Assembly: GCA_963556195.1 (NCBI GenBank)
Contig: OY744516.1
Location: forward strand, 31,493,293-31,557,292
Direction: 5' to 3'
Length of the DNA stretch: 64,000 bases
Origin: Sepiola atlantica
Lineage: Eukaryota; Mollusca; Cephalopoda; Sepiida; Sepiolidae
Position 1 is the first letter of the stretch; each line of letters starts with the position of its first letter. Positions 28,726 through 39,189 of the stretch are shown here, piece after piece. Below the pieces are notes generated by a model that saw only the letters and a program-made list of their open reading frames with translations, ran no database searches and was not told where the DNA came from. The position numbers were made by a program, and so were the translations under genes.

Positions 28726-28767
28726 TTATCTTGAGAAAGTTTTAAAATAAAGACGAAACGTTGATGG
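28726..28767 (+). ncRNA. Decayed hammerhead-like sequence, PLE 3' family
   Basis: UUGAGAA (two core changes, C3U and G8A), extra A, helix II GUUU/AGAC, GAAA (28755-28758), ACGU and U at 28762, then GAUGG. Downstream words (AATTTTGGTTTATCC, TTTTTCATTTTCCATATATA) match the sequence following the hammerheads at 40.5 kb and 62.3 kb. Confidence 0.5.
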
Positions 28768-28814
28768 ATATATAAATAATTTTGGTTTATCCTTTTTCAT
28801 TTTCCATATATATA

Positions 28815-29198
28815 CAGGGTGGGCAAAAATAAGGGTCCTATTTTTAAAAATTCATAACTTTTTTATTTATTGATTTAAAAAAAAATTTTTTTTAGAATAA
28901 GTAAAGGACCCCTTCCGAAGCAAGCATGAGCCGTATTAGCCCTAAGGAACGTACCCTCATTTAGAAAACATTATTTTTGTTTAAAAAACTCAAAACAGTG
29001 TAAAAAACAATACTTTAGTTTTTGTAAGTTTTAAGAAGTGTTTTTCGGCTAAAATTTGTTTTGTTTATTTCAAAAAATCTCGGAAGGGTCAGTCTACACA
29101 CACATAAAGTTTGGTGAGTTTAACTTTTATTTTGTGGAAGTTATTCAAATTCAAGTTATTCAAATTTAAAGATAGGACCCTTATTTTGGCCCACCCTA
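28815..29198. mobile_element. 384-bp MITE family M1, copy 1
   Basis: Terminal inverted repeats start CAGGGTGGGCAAAAATAAGG and end TTATTTTGGCCCACCCT. The interior is AT-rich with no frame. Nearly identical copies are at 52351 and 60314. The last base of the right end (G in the others) is lost or changed here. TA flanks fit Tc1/mariner-type mobilisation in trans. Confidence 0.92.
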
Positions 29199-29344
29199 TA
29201 TGTCCCTATATATTAAAGTCACTCTTGAGTGACTTTAATAACAAGCAGTGCTAATAGCTGCATGCACGATCCGAATACGTTCGTAGCGCACTCTAGCTGC
29301 TTGTGTAAATTCAGCCGCCAATTCGCTATTAATTCCTCCATAAT
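29199..29344. other. No recognisable feature
   Basis: Contains a short CACTCTTGAGTG palindrome near 29220. Confidence 0.4.
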
Positions 29345-29495
29345 TATTAACTAATTGTCTAGGGGTTAAGACTCTTGACTACGAATCAGTGGCGATTTGT
29401 GATCAGGGTTCGCGCCAGCCGACCGTTGAGAATTAGCTTCCTGCACTGAAATTGCGTTATCATGAAACATCGATGTCTGTAGGTATTAAAATAAT
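29345..29495 (+). mobile_element. tRNA-derived SINE
   Basis: A-box-like TCTAGGGGTTAAGACTC (29358-) and B-box-like GATCAGGGTTCGCGCC (29401-29416) at tRNA spacing, then a tRNA-unrelated part and an AT-rich end. Confidence 0.6.
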
Positions 29496-29623
29496 TAATA
29501 TTTATATATATATATATATACTCATTTCACGTATATATACTTATTACATGTATTGCAGATAAATAAAACAGACGCCCCCTCCTACATATTATTATTGAAA
29601 GAAAGAGAGAAGAGAAAGAAAGG

Positions 29624-29650
<27 letters not shown>
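29496..29650. repeat. Short (TA)n and (GA)n tracts
   Basis: TA at 29500-29521 and GA-rich 29598-29650, with unique sequence between. Confidence 0.9.
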
Positions 29651-29654
<4 letters not shown>

Positions 29655-30279
29655 AACAGATCTTTCTGATTGGCTGATTTTTAACCGTTGAAAAACAGAA
29701 GCACTAACAATTAAAAAAAAACTGTCAACAAGATGTTAGCTCTGAGCGTAAATTTGATCGCCTTAAGCTGGGTCATTTAGTTACCATTGTCTAATTGAGA
29801 AACTCGAAACGCACAATGAAGCCAGGATAACATCAGCGAAAAAAAAGCATCTTGTAACAGGAAAATGTCTGTTGCGAATATCGAACAAAGCTTCAGTCCG
29901 TTTAGTGGGTGTGAATTGATCACCTAAGAAACATTACTAATGAATATAACTGAGGACGAAATAAAATGTATCTGATCGATGTGTAGGAGAAAGGGCGACA
30001 TGTGCAGCGAATTTATGAGATCTGATTAGTTAAAAATGACCCAACCACCCATAACCCTTACCCTAACCCTAACCCCTTCTGTCGTGGGAAGTGATTCGGG
30101 ATTATCATATTTCGAGACTAATTTCAAAATTGAAGGTGAGAAAATGTCAAACGTAATTTTATTAATTATGTTCATTCGTCGATAAACGGTTTGACCGCTA
30201 AAAAGGGGGTGGGGGTAATTGAAGGGGCGTATTAAAGAATGAATTATTGATCCTCACAGATCAGAGTGAAGAAGAAAAA
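29651..30279. other. Ordinary sequence with one telomere-like tract
   Basis: No gene or repeat body recognised. Bases 30052-30076 read CCCTAACCCTAACCCC-like, three to four imperfect CCCTAA units, an interstitial telomeric-type tract. Confidence 0.6.
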
Positions 30280-30905
30280 AAATGTGTACGTGTATATTTT
30301 TGAGCATGTATACGTGTACGTGTACTTGTGTGTGCGCACGAGCGTATATATGTATGTATGTATTTGATGTGCCTGTGTCCGTGTTTAGAGCGTATGTTCA
30401 CGTGTCTACGTGTATGTATTTTGATGTATGTGTATGTAAATGTGAGAGCGTGAGTATCTGTGGTGTGTGTATTTGTGGTGTGGGTACGTATATAAATCTG
30501 TGTATTCGTTGCGTTTATTTGTACTGGATGCGTTTGCTTGGAGTGTGTGTACGTGTCTATATTGTATGTGTTGTGTATTGAGTGTACGTGTATGTTATAT
30601 GTGATATATATGAACGTGTGTGTGCATATAGTTTGTGTGAGATGTGTATTGTTGTTCGTATGGTGTATGTGTATGCAACGTTTGGTGTACGTGTACGGAG
30701 AATATGGTTTGCGGAGTATGCGTTTTTTATGTGTGGCGTACGTAATATACTCTATGTGTATGTTTGGAACATGTATGTGTATATATGTACGTATGTGTAT
30801 ATATTTGCTCGGTGTTTCTATTTTGTGTGCATGTGGTATGTTTTTATCTGGTCTGTATGTGTGTGTGTGCTCATGAGTGCGAATGCGATCATGTGTGTGT
30901 AGAGA
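30280..30905. repeat. GT-rich alternating purine/pyrimidine tract
   Basis: About 620 bp of irregular TGTGTACGTGTAT-type sequence with no fixed period. Long open frames on both strands (up to 219 codons) come from the skewed composition. Such tracts can adopt Z-form DNA. Confidence 0.85.
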
Positions 30906-30959
30906 TCGTATACGATACACCCACTTATAGACAGGGGCGCATTAATATGAGTTCTTAGG

Positions 30960-31735
30960 TATTCCAACTGGGCTGGAGATAGGTACATATATAGTATGCG
31001 CGCCCTTGCAGAGATAGGTAAGTATATAGTATGCGCACCGGGGCGGCGATAGGTACGAATATAGTATGCGCACCGGGGCGGCGATAGGTATATATATAGA
31101 ATGTGCACCGGGGTGGTAATAGGTACGTATATAGTAGTGCATAAGGGTGGCGATAGGTACGTATATAGCATATGCACAGGGGCGGCAATAAGTACGTATA
31201 TAGCATGCGCACTGGGGCGGTGATAGGTATGTATTTAGCATACTCTCCAGGGCGAGAATAAGTACGTATATAGCATGCGCACCGGGGCGGCGATAGGTAC
31301 GTATATAGTATGCGCACCGGGGCGTCGATAGGTACGTATATAGCATTCGCACCGGGGCGGTGATAGGTACGTATTTAGCATTCGCACCGGGGCGGCGATA
31401 TGTACATATTTAGTATTCGCACTGGGGCAGCGATAGGTACTTATGTAGTATGCACACCGGGGCGGCAATAGATACTTATATAGTATCTGCACCGGGGCGG
31501 CAATAGGTACGTATTTAGCATTCGCACCGGGCGGCGATAGGTAGTATTTAGCATTCGCACCGGGGCAGCGATAGGTACGTATTTAGCATTCGCACCGAGG
31601 CAGCGATAGGTACTTATATAGTATCTGCACCGGGGCGGCGATAGGTACGTATATATTATGAACACCGGAGCGGAGATAAGTACCTATATAGTATGCACAC
31701 CGGGGCGGAGATATGTATCTATATAGAAGGCACAG
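30960..31735. repeat. 35-bp GC-rich minisatellite
   Basis: About 22 copies of a 35-bp unit containing GCACCGGGGCGG, CGATAGGTACGTA and TATAGTATGC. Copies are 70-95% alike, with occasional one- or two-base losses. Minus-strand frames with YTYLSPPRCA-type repeats are artefacts of the period. Confidence 0.96.
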
Positions 31736-31976
31736 ACAGAGGTGGTACGTTTTTATAGAAATATGTCATACTTTTGGCCTGGGCAACGTAAGAGGAATGG
31801 TGGTGAAGAAACAGCTTTCACAAAAGGCAAAATGAGAAAGTAGCGGTGAAATGGGGCGACCAGGGAAGAGAAAAGTAGAAAGATAAAGAGATGGGCATAG
31901 AGAGAGGGAGAGAAATAGAAGTTTGAATATAAAGATGTTACACACGCGATTTTTCTTCTATTTTATATTTTTATGG
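31736..31976. other. No recognisable feature
   Basis: Purine-rich sequence leading into the next Helitron-like end; it may be that element's body. Confidence 0.4.
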
Positions 31977-32005
31977 CCCCGAGCAACGCCGGGTAGTCAT
32001 GCTAG
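31977..32005 (+). mobile_element. Helitron-like 3' terminus (CTAG)
   Basis: CCCCGAGCAACGCCGGG hairpin, TAGTCATG, then CTAG at 32002-32005 followed by T. The body would lie to the left and could include the 35-bp minisatellite; its 5' end was not located. Confidence 0.5.
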
Positions 32006-32268
32006 TTTATACTAATCCATAAATGAAATCAATAAGATTGTCAAAGAGAAACACGTGCGAATGGAAAAATTTTCTTTTGTTGTCGTTCCCAAAGAAACCA
32101 TTTCATTTCACTTCTGTGATAATTCAAAAAAAGACTTTTGTAAACTATAAGCACATATTTGACAGAATAAGACCCCAGTAAACATAAATCAATACTTTTG
32201 TCAACTAGTGAAGGAACACAACTAAGCCATGATTAGACGAACTTATAATATAATTCATTTTAAAATAT
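32006..32268. other. No recognisable feature
   Basis: AT-rich interval. Confidence 0.4.
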
Positions 32269-32287
32269 GGATTATATATATATATAC

Positions 32288-32353
<66 letters not shown>
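32269..32353. repeat. (TA)n microsatellite
   Basis: About 85 bp of TA with CATA interruptions near the start. It lies 3' of the minus-strand ribozyme of the next inverted repeat. Confidence 0.97.
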
Positions 32354-32356
<3 letters not shown>

Positions 32357-32473
32357 ACATGTATTGTATTAGTTTCTGTAGATGTAAATCCGTTGACACT
32401 CAAGTGTTTATAAAAAGTGCTCAATAACAAGTAGAGCTGTTTATAAGTATACATTTTTATTTATACAAACATT

Positions 32474-32540
32474 ATTGGTTACATATGTGCATACATGTTT
32501 CGGTTGCACTCTTCGCAGAGAGTCAACCTCATCAGACCAA
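32474..32540 (-). ncRNA. Hammerhead ribozyme, type I, complete
   Basis: Read on the minus strand: helix I strand UUGGU, core CUGAUGA (32535-32529), helix II GGUUG-ACUCU paired with AGAGU-G-CAACC, GAAA, helix III ACAUGU paired with AUAUGU, cleavage-site A at 32480, and helix I return strand ACCAA. All core nucleotides match the hammerhead consensus. Helix I is one pair shorter than in the sister copy (C opposite U). Hammerheads self-cleave RNA, and in Penelope-like elements and retrozymes they process element transcripts. Confidence 0.88.
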
Positions 32541-33026
32541 GGATTCAGAGTAATGAGATGGGTTTGCAGAAAAATATCCGCCTTGTATTAAAATTAATTT
32601 ATATATTGAAACTGCTTTATATACTAAAAGTATATTCATAGGCAAGTACGTGCTTTTAAATATATTTTTTGCTTGAAAGTGGATCTGTCTGTGTGTTCAT
32701 GTTTAGATGTGTGTGTATATTGATGTCTGTTTATTTATGTGTACTTATGTACCTATTAAATCTGTTTATATGTGTGTATCTTACTGATAGATCAGATAAA
32801 TGTGTTTGTAGGATTTGGGAATTCAAATAGGGTTGAAAAGTAGCCATGGCTAAGAGGGCAATAAAAAAACAGGGATGGTTAGGTCGTAAAAAAGGCTGAA
32901 GAACGGTCAACAAGTAAAATAGGTAATCCGATACCAATTAATAAGAAAATAGAAATAGAGAATAACCAATCCCAAACAAGAATTAATTCTGAAAAAATCT
33001 GCAAACCCATCTCATTACTCTGAATC

Positions 33027-33094
33027 ATTGGTCTGATGAGGTTGACTCTCTGCGAAGAGTGCAACCGAAACATGTATGCACATATGTAACCAAT
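33027..33094 (+). ncRNA. Hammerhead ribozyme, type I, complete
   Basis: Helix I AUUGGU (33027-33032) pairs with ACCAAU (33089-33094). Core CUGAUGA is at 33033-33039. Helix II (33040-33066) is GGUUG plus ACUCU paired with AGAGU and CAACC, with a CUGCGA loop and one unpaired G. GAAA is at 33067-33070. Helix III ACAUGU/AUAUGU spans 33070-33087, with A at 33088 as the NUH nucleotide, so cleavage is expected between 33088 and 33089. Every conserved position is met. Confidence 0.92.
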
Positions 33095-33120
33095 AATGTT
33101 TGTATAAATAAAAATTTATA

Positions 33121-33127
<7 letters not shown>

Positions 33128-33170
<43 letters not shown>
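33128..33170. repeat. (TA)n microsatellite
   Basis: About 45 bp of TA directly 3' of the plus-strand hammerhead arm. Confidence 0.97.
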
Positions 33171-33173
<3 letters not shown>

Positions 33174-33182
33174 GAATATAAA

Positions 33183-33800
33183 AGCGGGTAAAATTAATTC
33201 ATCGAACAGAACAGTTTTGCACCATTTTTATGTCCGCTTGCGGTAATTAAAATCAAGATATAATGATATTAAACCTTATGTCTAGAATCTTTATTCTAAT
33301 TTTGATGAAACCCCATTATACGATTCTGATTCTATAAAATGTCTTAAATGTCAAACTTAAGCTTAAGGAGTCTTAAGAAGAAATTGAAATTTAGGGAATC
33401 TTGCTTAATTGGTGTCTAATGACTCTGAATCAAATTCAATGCAAATCTGAAATATCTCAATTTTCAAATGGGGGATTATATCTATATATTGCCTCCCCCT
33501 TTAAAATGCTTCAAAGCAACAAAAAATTCAGGGAATCTTTATTGATTTATGTATAATGTATTGTTAAAATTTCATCAAAATTGGAGTTATCTGCATTTTC
33601 ACGAAGTGATTTTACGGCATCGTTGTCCCCTTTGCATGTAACTAAATTAAACTTAATATAGCCCACATGGCACATGTTTTACCTAGCAGCTTCATTCCAA
33701 AATTCATAATGACCGCTTAATTAATTTAGGAGTGAATCCTTTACATAGAAATATCTAAACATATATACATAACTAACTTTATATGAATAAAGGTTATTAA
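33183..33800 (-). mobile_element. Dispersed repeat family C, copy 3
   Basis: Begins GCGGGTAAAATTAATTC and is collinear with copies 1 and 2 through GTTTTGCACC, GATATAATGATATTAAACC and GTTATCTGCATTTTCACG, ending near CTAACTTTATATGAATAAAGG. The hairpin/CTAG end is missing and replaced by TA sequence. Confidence 0.6.
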
Positions 33801-34168
33801 AATTCTGTACTATTATTTTTTTTAATTCATGCAATCAATTTGCCAGTCGTGATATGTCCTTTCTATATAATAAAATTTAATGTACGTGTGTCCGGCTCGT
33901 TTCAATAATCATGTATTCGTATGAGTAAAGAAGGGCGGCTTAATATTAATGTTTATCATAACTGATGATATTAAAGGAAAGGAACAACTAATCACGTATG
34001 TAAATTTAATTTTTTTTTAGCAAAGAAGTGGAAGCTTAATCTTAATAACTGATGATACAAATTAAGGAAATAATTGTTTTACTTTTAATAGACACAAAAA
34101 ATATTCCCTAATGTTTTTTTTTCTGGCTAAAATAGAAATTTACGGTTTCACATATGCTTTATTTATAG

Positions 34169-34282
34169 ATTTAGGAAAGAGAGAGAGAGAGATAGAGAGA
34201 GAGAGATAGAGAGAGAGAAAGAGAGAGAGAGAGAAACAGAGAGAGAGAGAAAGAGAGAAAAGAGAGAGAGAGACAGAGAGAG

Positions 34283-34313
<31 letters not shown>

Positions 34314-34361
34314 GACAGAGAGAGATAAAGAAAGAAAAGAGATAGAGCGAGAGAGACAGAC

Positions 34362-34397
<36 letters not shown>

Positions 34398-34399
34398 GG
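34169..34399. repeat. (GA)n-rich tract
   Basis: About 230 bp of GAGAGA with CAGA and TAGA interruptions, inside the candidate Helitron-like element. Confidence 0.95.
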
Positions 34400-34506
34400 G
34401 GGATTAGTTTATTTAAGTAAAATTTGTCTCGTGTATTATTTTTTGTTGTAAAACTTTACTCGCGTATTTGTTCTTTAAGTAAAGTTTAACTCACGTATAT
34501 GTTGTT

Positions 34507-34560
34507 TTAGGGTTAGGGTTAGAGTTAGGGTTAGGGTTAGAGTAGGGGTAGGGGTAGGAG
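34507..34560 (+). repeat. Degenerate interstitial TTAGGG tract
   Basis: GGTTAGGGTTAGAGTTAGGG continues as GGGGTAGGGGTAGGAG: about nine telomere-like units, decaying rightward. Confidence 0.85.
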
Positions 34561-34693
34561 TAGGATTAAAGTTACCTCTATTTTTTTTTACATGAAGATT
34601 TACCTCGGGTGTTACAATAGTAGGGAATCTCTTGTTATTGATACAAATAAATTATATTCTACTCCCCCGGGCGACGCTGGGTTACCCTGCTAG

Positions 34694-35196
34694 CTCGTAA
34701 TAAATACCAACTGAAATACTCGATGACATTATCGTTCCAAACTCACTAGCTCTGAATACTGACCATTATTGACCGAGCGAGAAAACTAAATTCGATAGTC
34801 ATATCCTCTTCCCTTCACCCACACAAAGTGTCTGTTTGATCGCAGATGAGGCTGTGTCTGTGTGGGTCACACATGTCGAAATGTAATCAAGATACCAAGA
34901 CTGTGCCCGGGAGCAATGAAAAGTGTGGAATATGAAATGATACTAATTGGTCCAGTTGGAGTTTTGCCAAGGACACTCGAGGGGGAAGTTTGAATAATTT
35001 AGAAATCACAGAAGGGTTTATTATGACCATACCACAGAATTCTGAAAGAACACCGACAACGTTTCTGAAAAGTTGCCACTCTGTCTCCAATGTCAACATC
35101 TGGAAAACACCTGGAAAACAAATGCCCGAAAAGTGCGCAAAAATCTAATATACAAAATCAAGAAAAGAAAGTGTTCTAATTGAAATGTTGACAATA
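34694..35196. other. No recognisable feature
   Basis: Mixed-composition sequence. A 70-codon minus-strand frame at 34887-35099 has no recognised motif. Confidence 0.4.
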
Positions 35197-35280
35197 ATAA
35201 TATAGTATTACGTAATATGATATAATATTACGTAATATGATATAGTGTTACGTAATATTATAATATAGTATTACGTAACA
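35197..35280. repeat. Short tandem of ATTACGTAAT units
   Basis: Four imperfect copies of a 20-25-bp unit built on the palindrome ATTACGTAAT plus ATGATATAGT. Confidence 0.85.
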
Positions 35281-35544
35281 GTGCTAGATATATTTTCGCC
35301 TTATTTAGCGCGTAGATTCTTTAGGTAGTTTTAAAAATGGGTTTCCCATCTGGTTTCCTACCCAGGCTTTGTTAGTCAATTCTTTTAGCAAAGTGTTGTT
35401 TCTATTTTTAGCCTCGTACTTGTTAATTTGGCCCCTGCGTGAATCAAGGTGTTTAGGTCTGCGATAGTATCTGTTGAGCTGTATGAATAGAGTCTGTTCA
35501 ATTTATTTATTTATTTGGTCTACTTGGATGGGAGTTTTCTTTTA
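35281..35544. other. No recognisable feature
   Basis: T-rich sequence directly upstream of the best family A copy; it may be a LINE flank. Confidence 0.4.
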
Positions 35545-36230
35545 TTAATAATAATAGAAACGGAATCCTTACTGGTGGCTGCACAGAACAATGCAATTAG
35601 GGCAAACTACATTAAAGCTAAAATGCATAAAACACAGAGGAACAGTAAATGCAGACTGTGTGGACAAAGAGACGAAACAGTAAATCATATAACAAGTGAA
35701 TGTAGCAAATTTGCCCAAAAGGAATACAAGAACATACACAACTGTGTGGGGAAAGCAATACACTGGGAACTGTGCAAACAATTGAATTTCGAATACGCAG
35801 ACAAATGGTACAAACATAAACCAGAAACAGTACTGGAAAACGAAAAACACAAAATCCTCTAGGATATGGATATACAAACAGATAAACTCATGCAAGCAAG
35901 GAGACCTGATGTTATTATAATCAACAAGATGGAAAATCTGGTAAAATCGTAGAATTCGCCATTCCAGCAGCACACAGAGTGAAAATCAAAGACATGGAAA
36001 AACGAAGCAAATACACAGAATTAGCTAGAGAACTGACAGGAATATGGAGCATGAACAAAGTTAATATACTACCAATAATCGTAGGAGCACTAGGAACAAT
36101 CTCCAAAAACCTGGAGTAAAGATTGGAAGAAATTGGAATTAAAGGGACTATTGGAACTATATAAAGGACGGTAATGATAAAAAAGACTGCAATCTTAAGG
36201 AAAATCATCGAATGCGGAAACTAACCCGCA
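35545..36230 (+). pseudogene. LINE family A, ORF2 C-terminus, best-preserved copy
   Basis: The frame to 35862 encodes LLVAAQNNAIRANYI, the cysteine/histidine knuckle CRLCGQRDETVNHITSEC, then AQKEYKNIHNCVGKAIHWELC. After an in-frame stop it continues with TDKLMQARRPDVIIINK. A frameshift near 35945 leads to VEFAIPAAHRVKI, then LPIIVGALGTISKNLE. This is the conserved tail that follows RT in a group of animal non-LTR retrotransposons; the knuckle probably binds the element RNA. The 5' part is missing, as in typical truncated insertions. Stops and the frameshift rule out activity. Confidence 0.85.
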
Positions 36231-36826
36231 TAAGCTACAAAGGGTAACCAGTCACAAGGAATCTACAACAGGGAGAAAACAAAACCACACGAAGAACACC
36301 ACATCACAGACAAAGGAACAAAAACTGCAAGAAACATCACTTCATAATCTCCTCCTCCCCAATAAATTACACCGTCCTCAGCTAACATCACACAAAAATG
36401 AACCAATGAACATAAATTGCAAGAAACATCATAAGCTCTCTCTCCCCCCCCCCCAAAAAAAAAAAATGATGCCGGCCTAGGCTGACACCAGACAAAATAT
36501 TTGTAGAGGATCGAGGAGGATGAGAAAACCGAGGAGGGACAGCACAAACCAGACCCTCACTGGAAAAGTGTGGTGAATGATAGGACTTTAGGGAGGCTTA
36601 TTGCCACCCAAATCTCAGAGAAGACCAATGGTCCTCACCAGCGAGAAATCAATGGTAAGAGGCTGTTGCGATACTGCAAGGTTATTTGCGGTGGTTATCG
36701 AAAAGAGGTGAAGAATACTGGAAATCTGGGGATGCCTGTTGTCACTCAGACTCCAGGAAATACCACTGGCTATTGTCGGTGAGCAATCACTAACGATGAT
36801 CTGTGTGAGAACTCCTAGTGAGTACA

Positions 36827-36906
<80 letters not shown>
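36231..36906 (+). mobile_element. LINE family A 3' untranslated region with (AAT)n tail
   Basis: Continues the copy above. Words such as GGATCGAGGAGG, CTTGTTGTCACTC-like motifs and GAGAACTCCTAGTGAGTA also occur downstream of the copies at 13.3 kb and 43.4 kb, so they define the 3' end. The element ends in about 26 AAT units (36829-36906), the tail on which the LINE probably primed. Confidence 0.75.
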
Positions 36907-36907
<1 letters not shown>

Positions 36908-37051
36908 TGCGCACTTTTCCTGGTTGAAAGTAGGAAGTTCAAAACTATTCTTTATTGTAATGATTGGGATTTATTTCGTCATTCTTTGGGATTTTAGGAT
37001 CAATTTGGAGCAATTAGGCAGTATAGTAAACAACAGAAAAAGATGATAAAA

Positions 37052-37576
37052 AGCAAAATTAAATCAAATAACTTTTATCAAACGCAAGAAAATTTAATCG
37101 TCTATCGATTTGCATAGCTTTTCAGCTTTAACACTTTTTAAGTGTTGTTTTTCAATTTTGTATCGTTGCCTCCTAGATGAAAAAAAATAAGGATTCAAGA
37201 TGGCTGCGACTACGTTAAGCCAGAATCTTCGGTATAGTACTAAGTATTTAGAAATAAAGTAGAACTTAAAAACTGTTTCAGTAAGTTAAAAATATACAGA
37301 TCGGTCGAAAATTAAATTTTCGGCCAATTAGTGACAATTATTAGTTGTATTGTTGTTTAATTTTCGAGTTTTCAATTGTTAAACATAGGATATCGAATCT
37401 GCACATCAAGTAAAATACGGCGCCATCTTGAATACATGAGGCAACGCTACAACGATACAAAATCTGAAGAAAAAAACAACACACTTAAAAAAGTGTCAAA
37501 ACTGAAAACCTATGCAAGTCGATAGAAGATTAATTTTCTTGCGTTTGGTAAAAGTTATTTGCTGTAAATTTATTTT
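37052..37576. mobile_element. Long-TIR MITE family M2, copy 1
   Basis: Ends are imperfect inverted repeats of at least 85 bp: CAAATAACTTTTATCAAACG left and the complement of GCGTTTGGTAAAAGTTATTTG right. TIR similarity continues inward to CAAGATGGCTGCG and CGCCATCTTGAA. The central part (37230-37400) is unique and non-coding. Same length (about 525 bp) and orientation as copy 2. Confidence 0.88.
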
Positions 37577-38087
37577 TTCACCCCATTTTGTTAACTATTC
37601 TGCAAAATCGCCAAACCTTGTTGTTACCTAAAACGATATACCACAAGCTACAACAATTCCTGTGTAGCGTGTCGTTGTACACTAGTTTGTATGAAAAGAA
37701 AAGCGCACATAATATCCATCTACACCTACGCAACAATATTTAATATTCATTTGATAGAATTGAACTTGTATTTGACATGGCAAACGACTCGTCACCTCCC
37801 CCTCTTTCTCCTCTCAACCCTTTGTCATTCGATTACAATTTATTTCGGGAATTTCTTCTTTTTTTTTCTCGGTACATTTATTTGTTTCCTTTCTTTGTCC
37901 CAGGTTCTCCATTAACCCGAAACTTGTATTTCTCTTCGTCTTTATTTCCTTTTTATTTCTTACTCTTTTCAGTTCTTTCCTTCTTAGCAAAAGGTCGACA
38001 ATGTTTTCTCACGCTTTCAAAGGTTTGGCGTAATAAAGACACAAAAATGGTCAACAAAAGAAACAGACTTTTTCGTGTACGTACATT

Positions 38088-38089
<2 letters not shown>
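37577..38089. other. No recognisable feature
   Basis: T/C-rich sequence. Frames at 37691-38211 are low-complexity and not recognised. Confidence 0.4.
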
Positions 38090-38125
<36 letters not shown>

Positions 38126-38214
38126 ACACACACATATATATATATATTGTTTCATTTTACTTCAGTCGAAGTTCTCATATATATGAGATACATAGATACA
38201 TAGATACATAGATA
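38090..38214. repeat. (CA)n, (TA)n and GATACATA tracts
   Basis: CA at 38090-38134, TA to 38147, then after 30 bp a short (ATAGATAC)n run to 38214. Confidence 0.93.
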
Positions 38215-38514
38215 TTCGAATAATTAATTAAAGTTCTCCTTTACCTCTAAAACTTTGAGTTAGTAAAGAAGTTAAGAACATTAATTTTCCTCTCCCCAAT
38301 TGACAGATGGTTAATTTATAGTATATCTTTCTTTTGCTCTCTTGGTCTTACCGGATTCCAGAATAAGAATTCATCTGGTCTGGTGGAGTATCAAGTTTAG
38401 TGCTGTTACTTGAGGTAACATTACTTGGAGAAGTGCACCATTCCTCGTATGCAACAATGTATAGCCGTATCGAGAGGATCTTATATGTGCTTCGAATACT
38501 ATGTTATTTTAAAT
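38215..38514. other. No recognisable feature
   Basis: Nothing identified. Confidence 0.4.
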
Positions 38515-38631
38515 ATTTGGTTAGGGTTTACTTGTAGGATGAAGTATCCTCATGTCAGGTTGTCCTGACAAACCCTTGTACAGAGAAATGAAGACACTCG
38601 AGGATGATGTCTAGTAGGTAATTCAAACTCC

Positions 38632-38640
<9 letters not shown>
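38515..38640 (+). repeat. Dispersed repeat family D, copy 1
   Basis: GGTTAGGGTTTACTTG, TATCCTCATGTCAGG, CTGACAAACC, TGTACAGAGA and GATGTCTAGTAGG recur in the same order at 39190-39312, about 70-75% alike. It ends at a TA array (38636-38671). Confidence 0.7.
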
Positions 38641-38673
<33 letters not shown>

Positions 38674-39189
38674 TTCGGGGAGGGTAGATTCTTGGATCTT
38701 ATCAGCTAGAATCTCATTGGATGTTTTGCTCCAGTTTTCAAACTTTGAGTAGTGGTAGCAAAACAATAGCACCTTCTTTTGTGCAACAGTCCATGGTTGG
38801 GCTTTTAAGTCTCTTATGTTTCTTTTTTTTATTGCTGCATTTGATGGAGATAGGGGCCAGGACCTTTTGTCTTAAGGTCTGATGGCTGACTCTGGTTGAC
38901 CTCTGTATTGGCTGGAGCACCATTTCCAGAGGCAGGAAGGTTTACACCATTGCTTACATCTTCCCGCCTGGTGTATGAACGGGTTGATGGGCCCTTTTTT
39001 CCTGCGTGCCGGCCTGCCAGTATTTATTTTTGTTTTTATTCATATTTTTTATTTTTCATTTTCTCATTGTCAACGGCTTCTAATTCTTTATTCGAAGCTG
39101 CCCTCTATGAGTAAAGGTGGTGCCCCCGTCCGCAATACGGAAGACCTGCTGGATGGCTTGAGGAGACAGCACACCATTTGTTTTGAATA
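38641..39189. other. Sequence between the two family D copies
   Basis: After the TA array, about 520 bp of mixed sequence, GC-richer at 38920-39020. Unrecognised small frames only. The two D copies could be the ends of one larger element enclosing this part. Confidence 0.4.

Larger units (their letters stand above)
32441..33127. repeat. Inverted repeat with a hammerhead ribozyme in each arm
   Basis: Arms 32441-32577 and about 32993-33127 are near-identical reverse complements (about 135 bp) around a 415-bp unique spacer. Shared words include CATTATTGGTTACATATG and GATTCAGAGTAATGAG. Both ribozymes have their 5' side toward the spacer and their 3' side outward. The right arm runs straight into a TA array; on the left, the TA array at 32269-32353 lies about 90 bp away. 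Confidence 0.93.
33862..34693 (+). mobile_element. Candidate non-autonomous Helitron-like element
   Basis: Starts TCTATATAATAAAATTT with GTGTGTCCGGC shortly after, a start often seen in short Helitron-like elements. It ends with hairpin CCCGGGCGACGCTGGG, TTACCCTG and CTAG (34690-34693). The length is 832 bp, with no Rep/helicase frame. It includes a GA-rich tract (34169-34399) and a degenerate TTAGGG tract (34507-34560). The base after CTAG is C rather than the expected T. Confidence 0.45.

Noticed and set aside
30261..31665. His/Thr-rich and YTYLSPPRC-type open frames
   Set aside because: Caused by GT-skewed composition and the 35-bp period; no protein family recognised.
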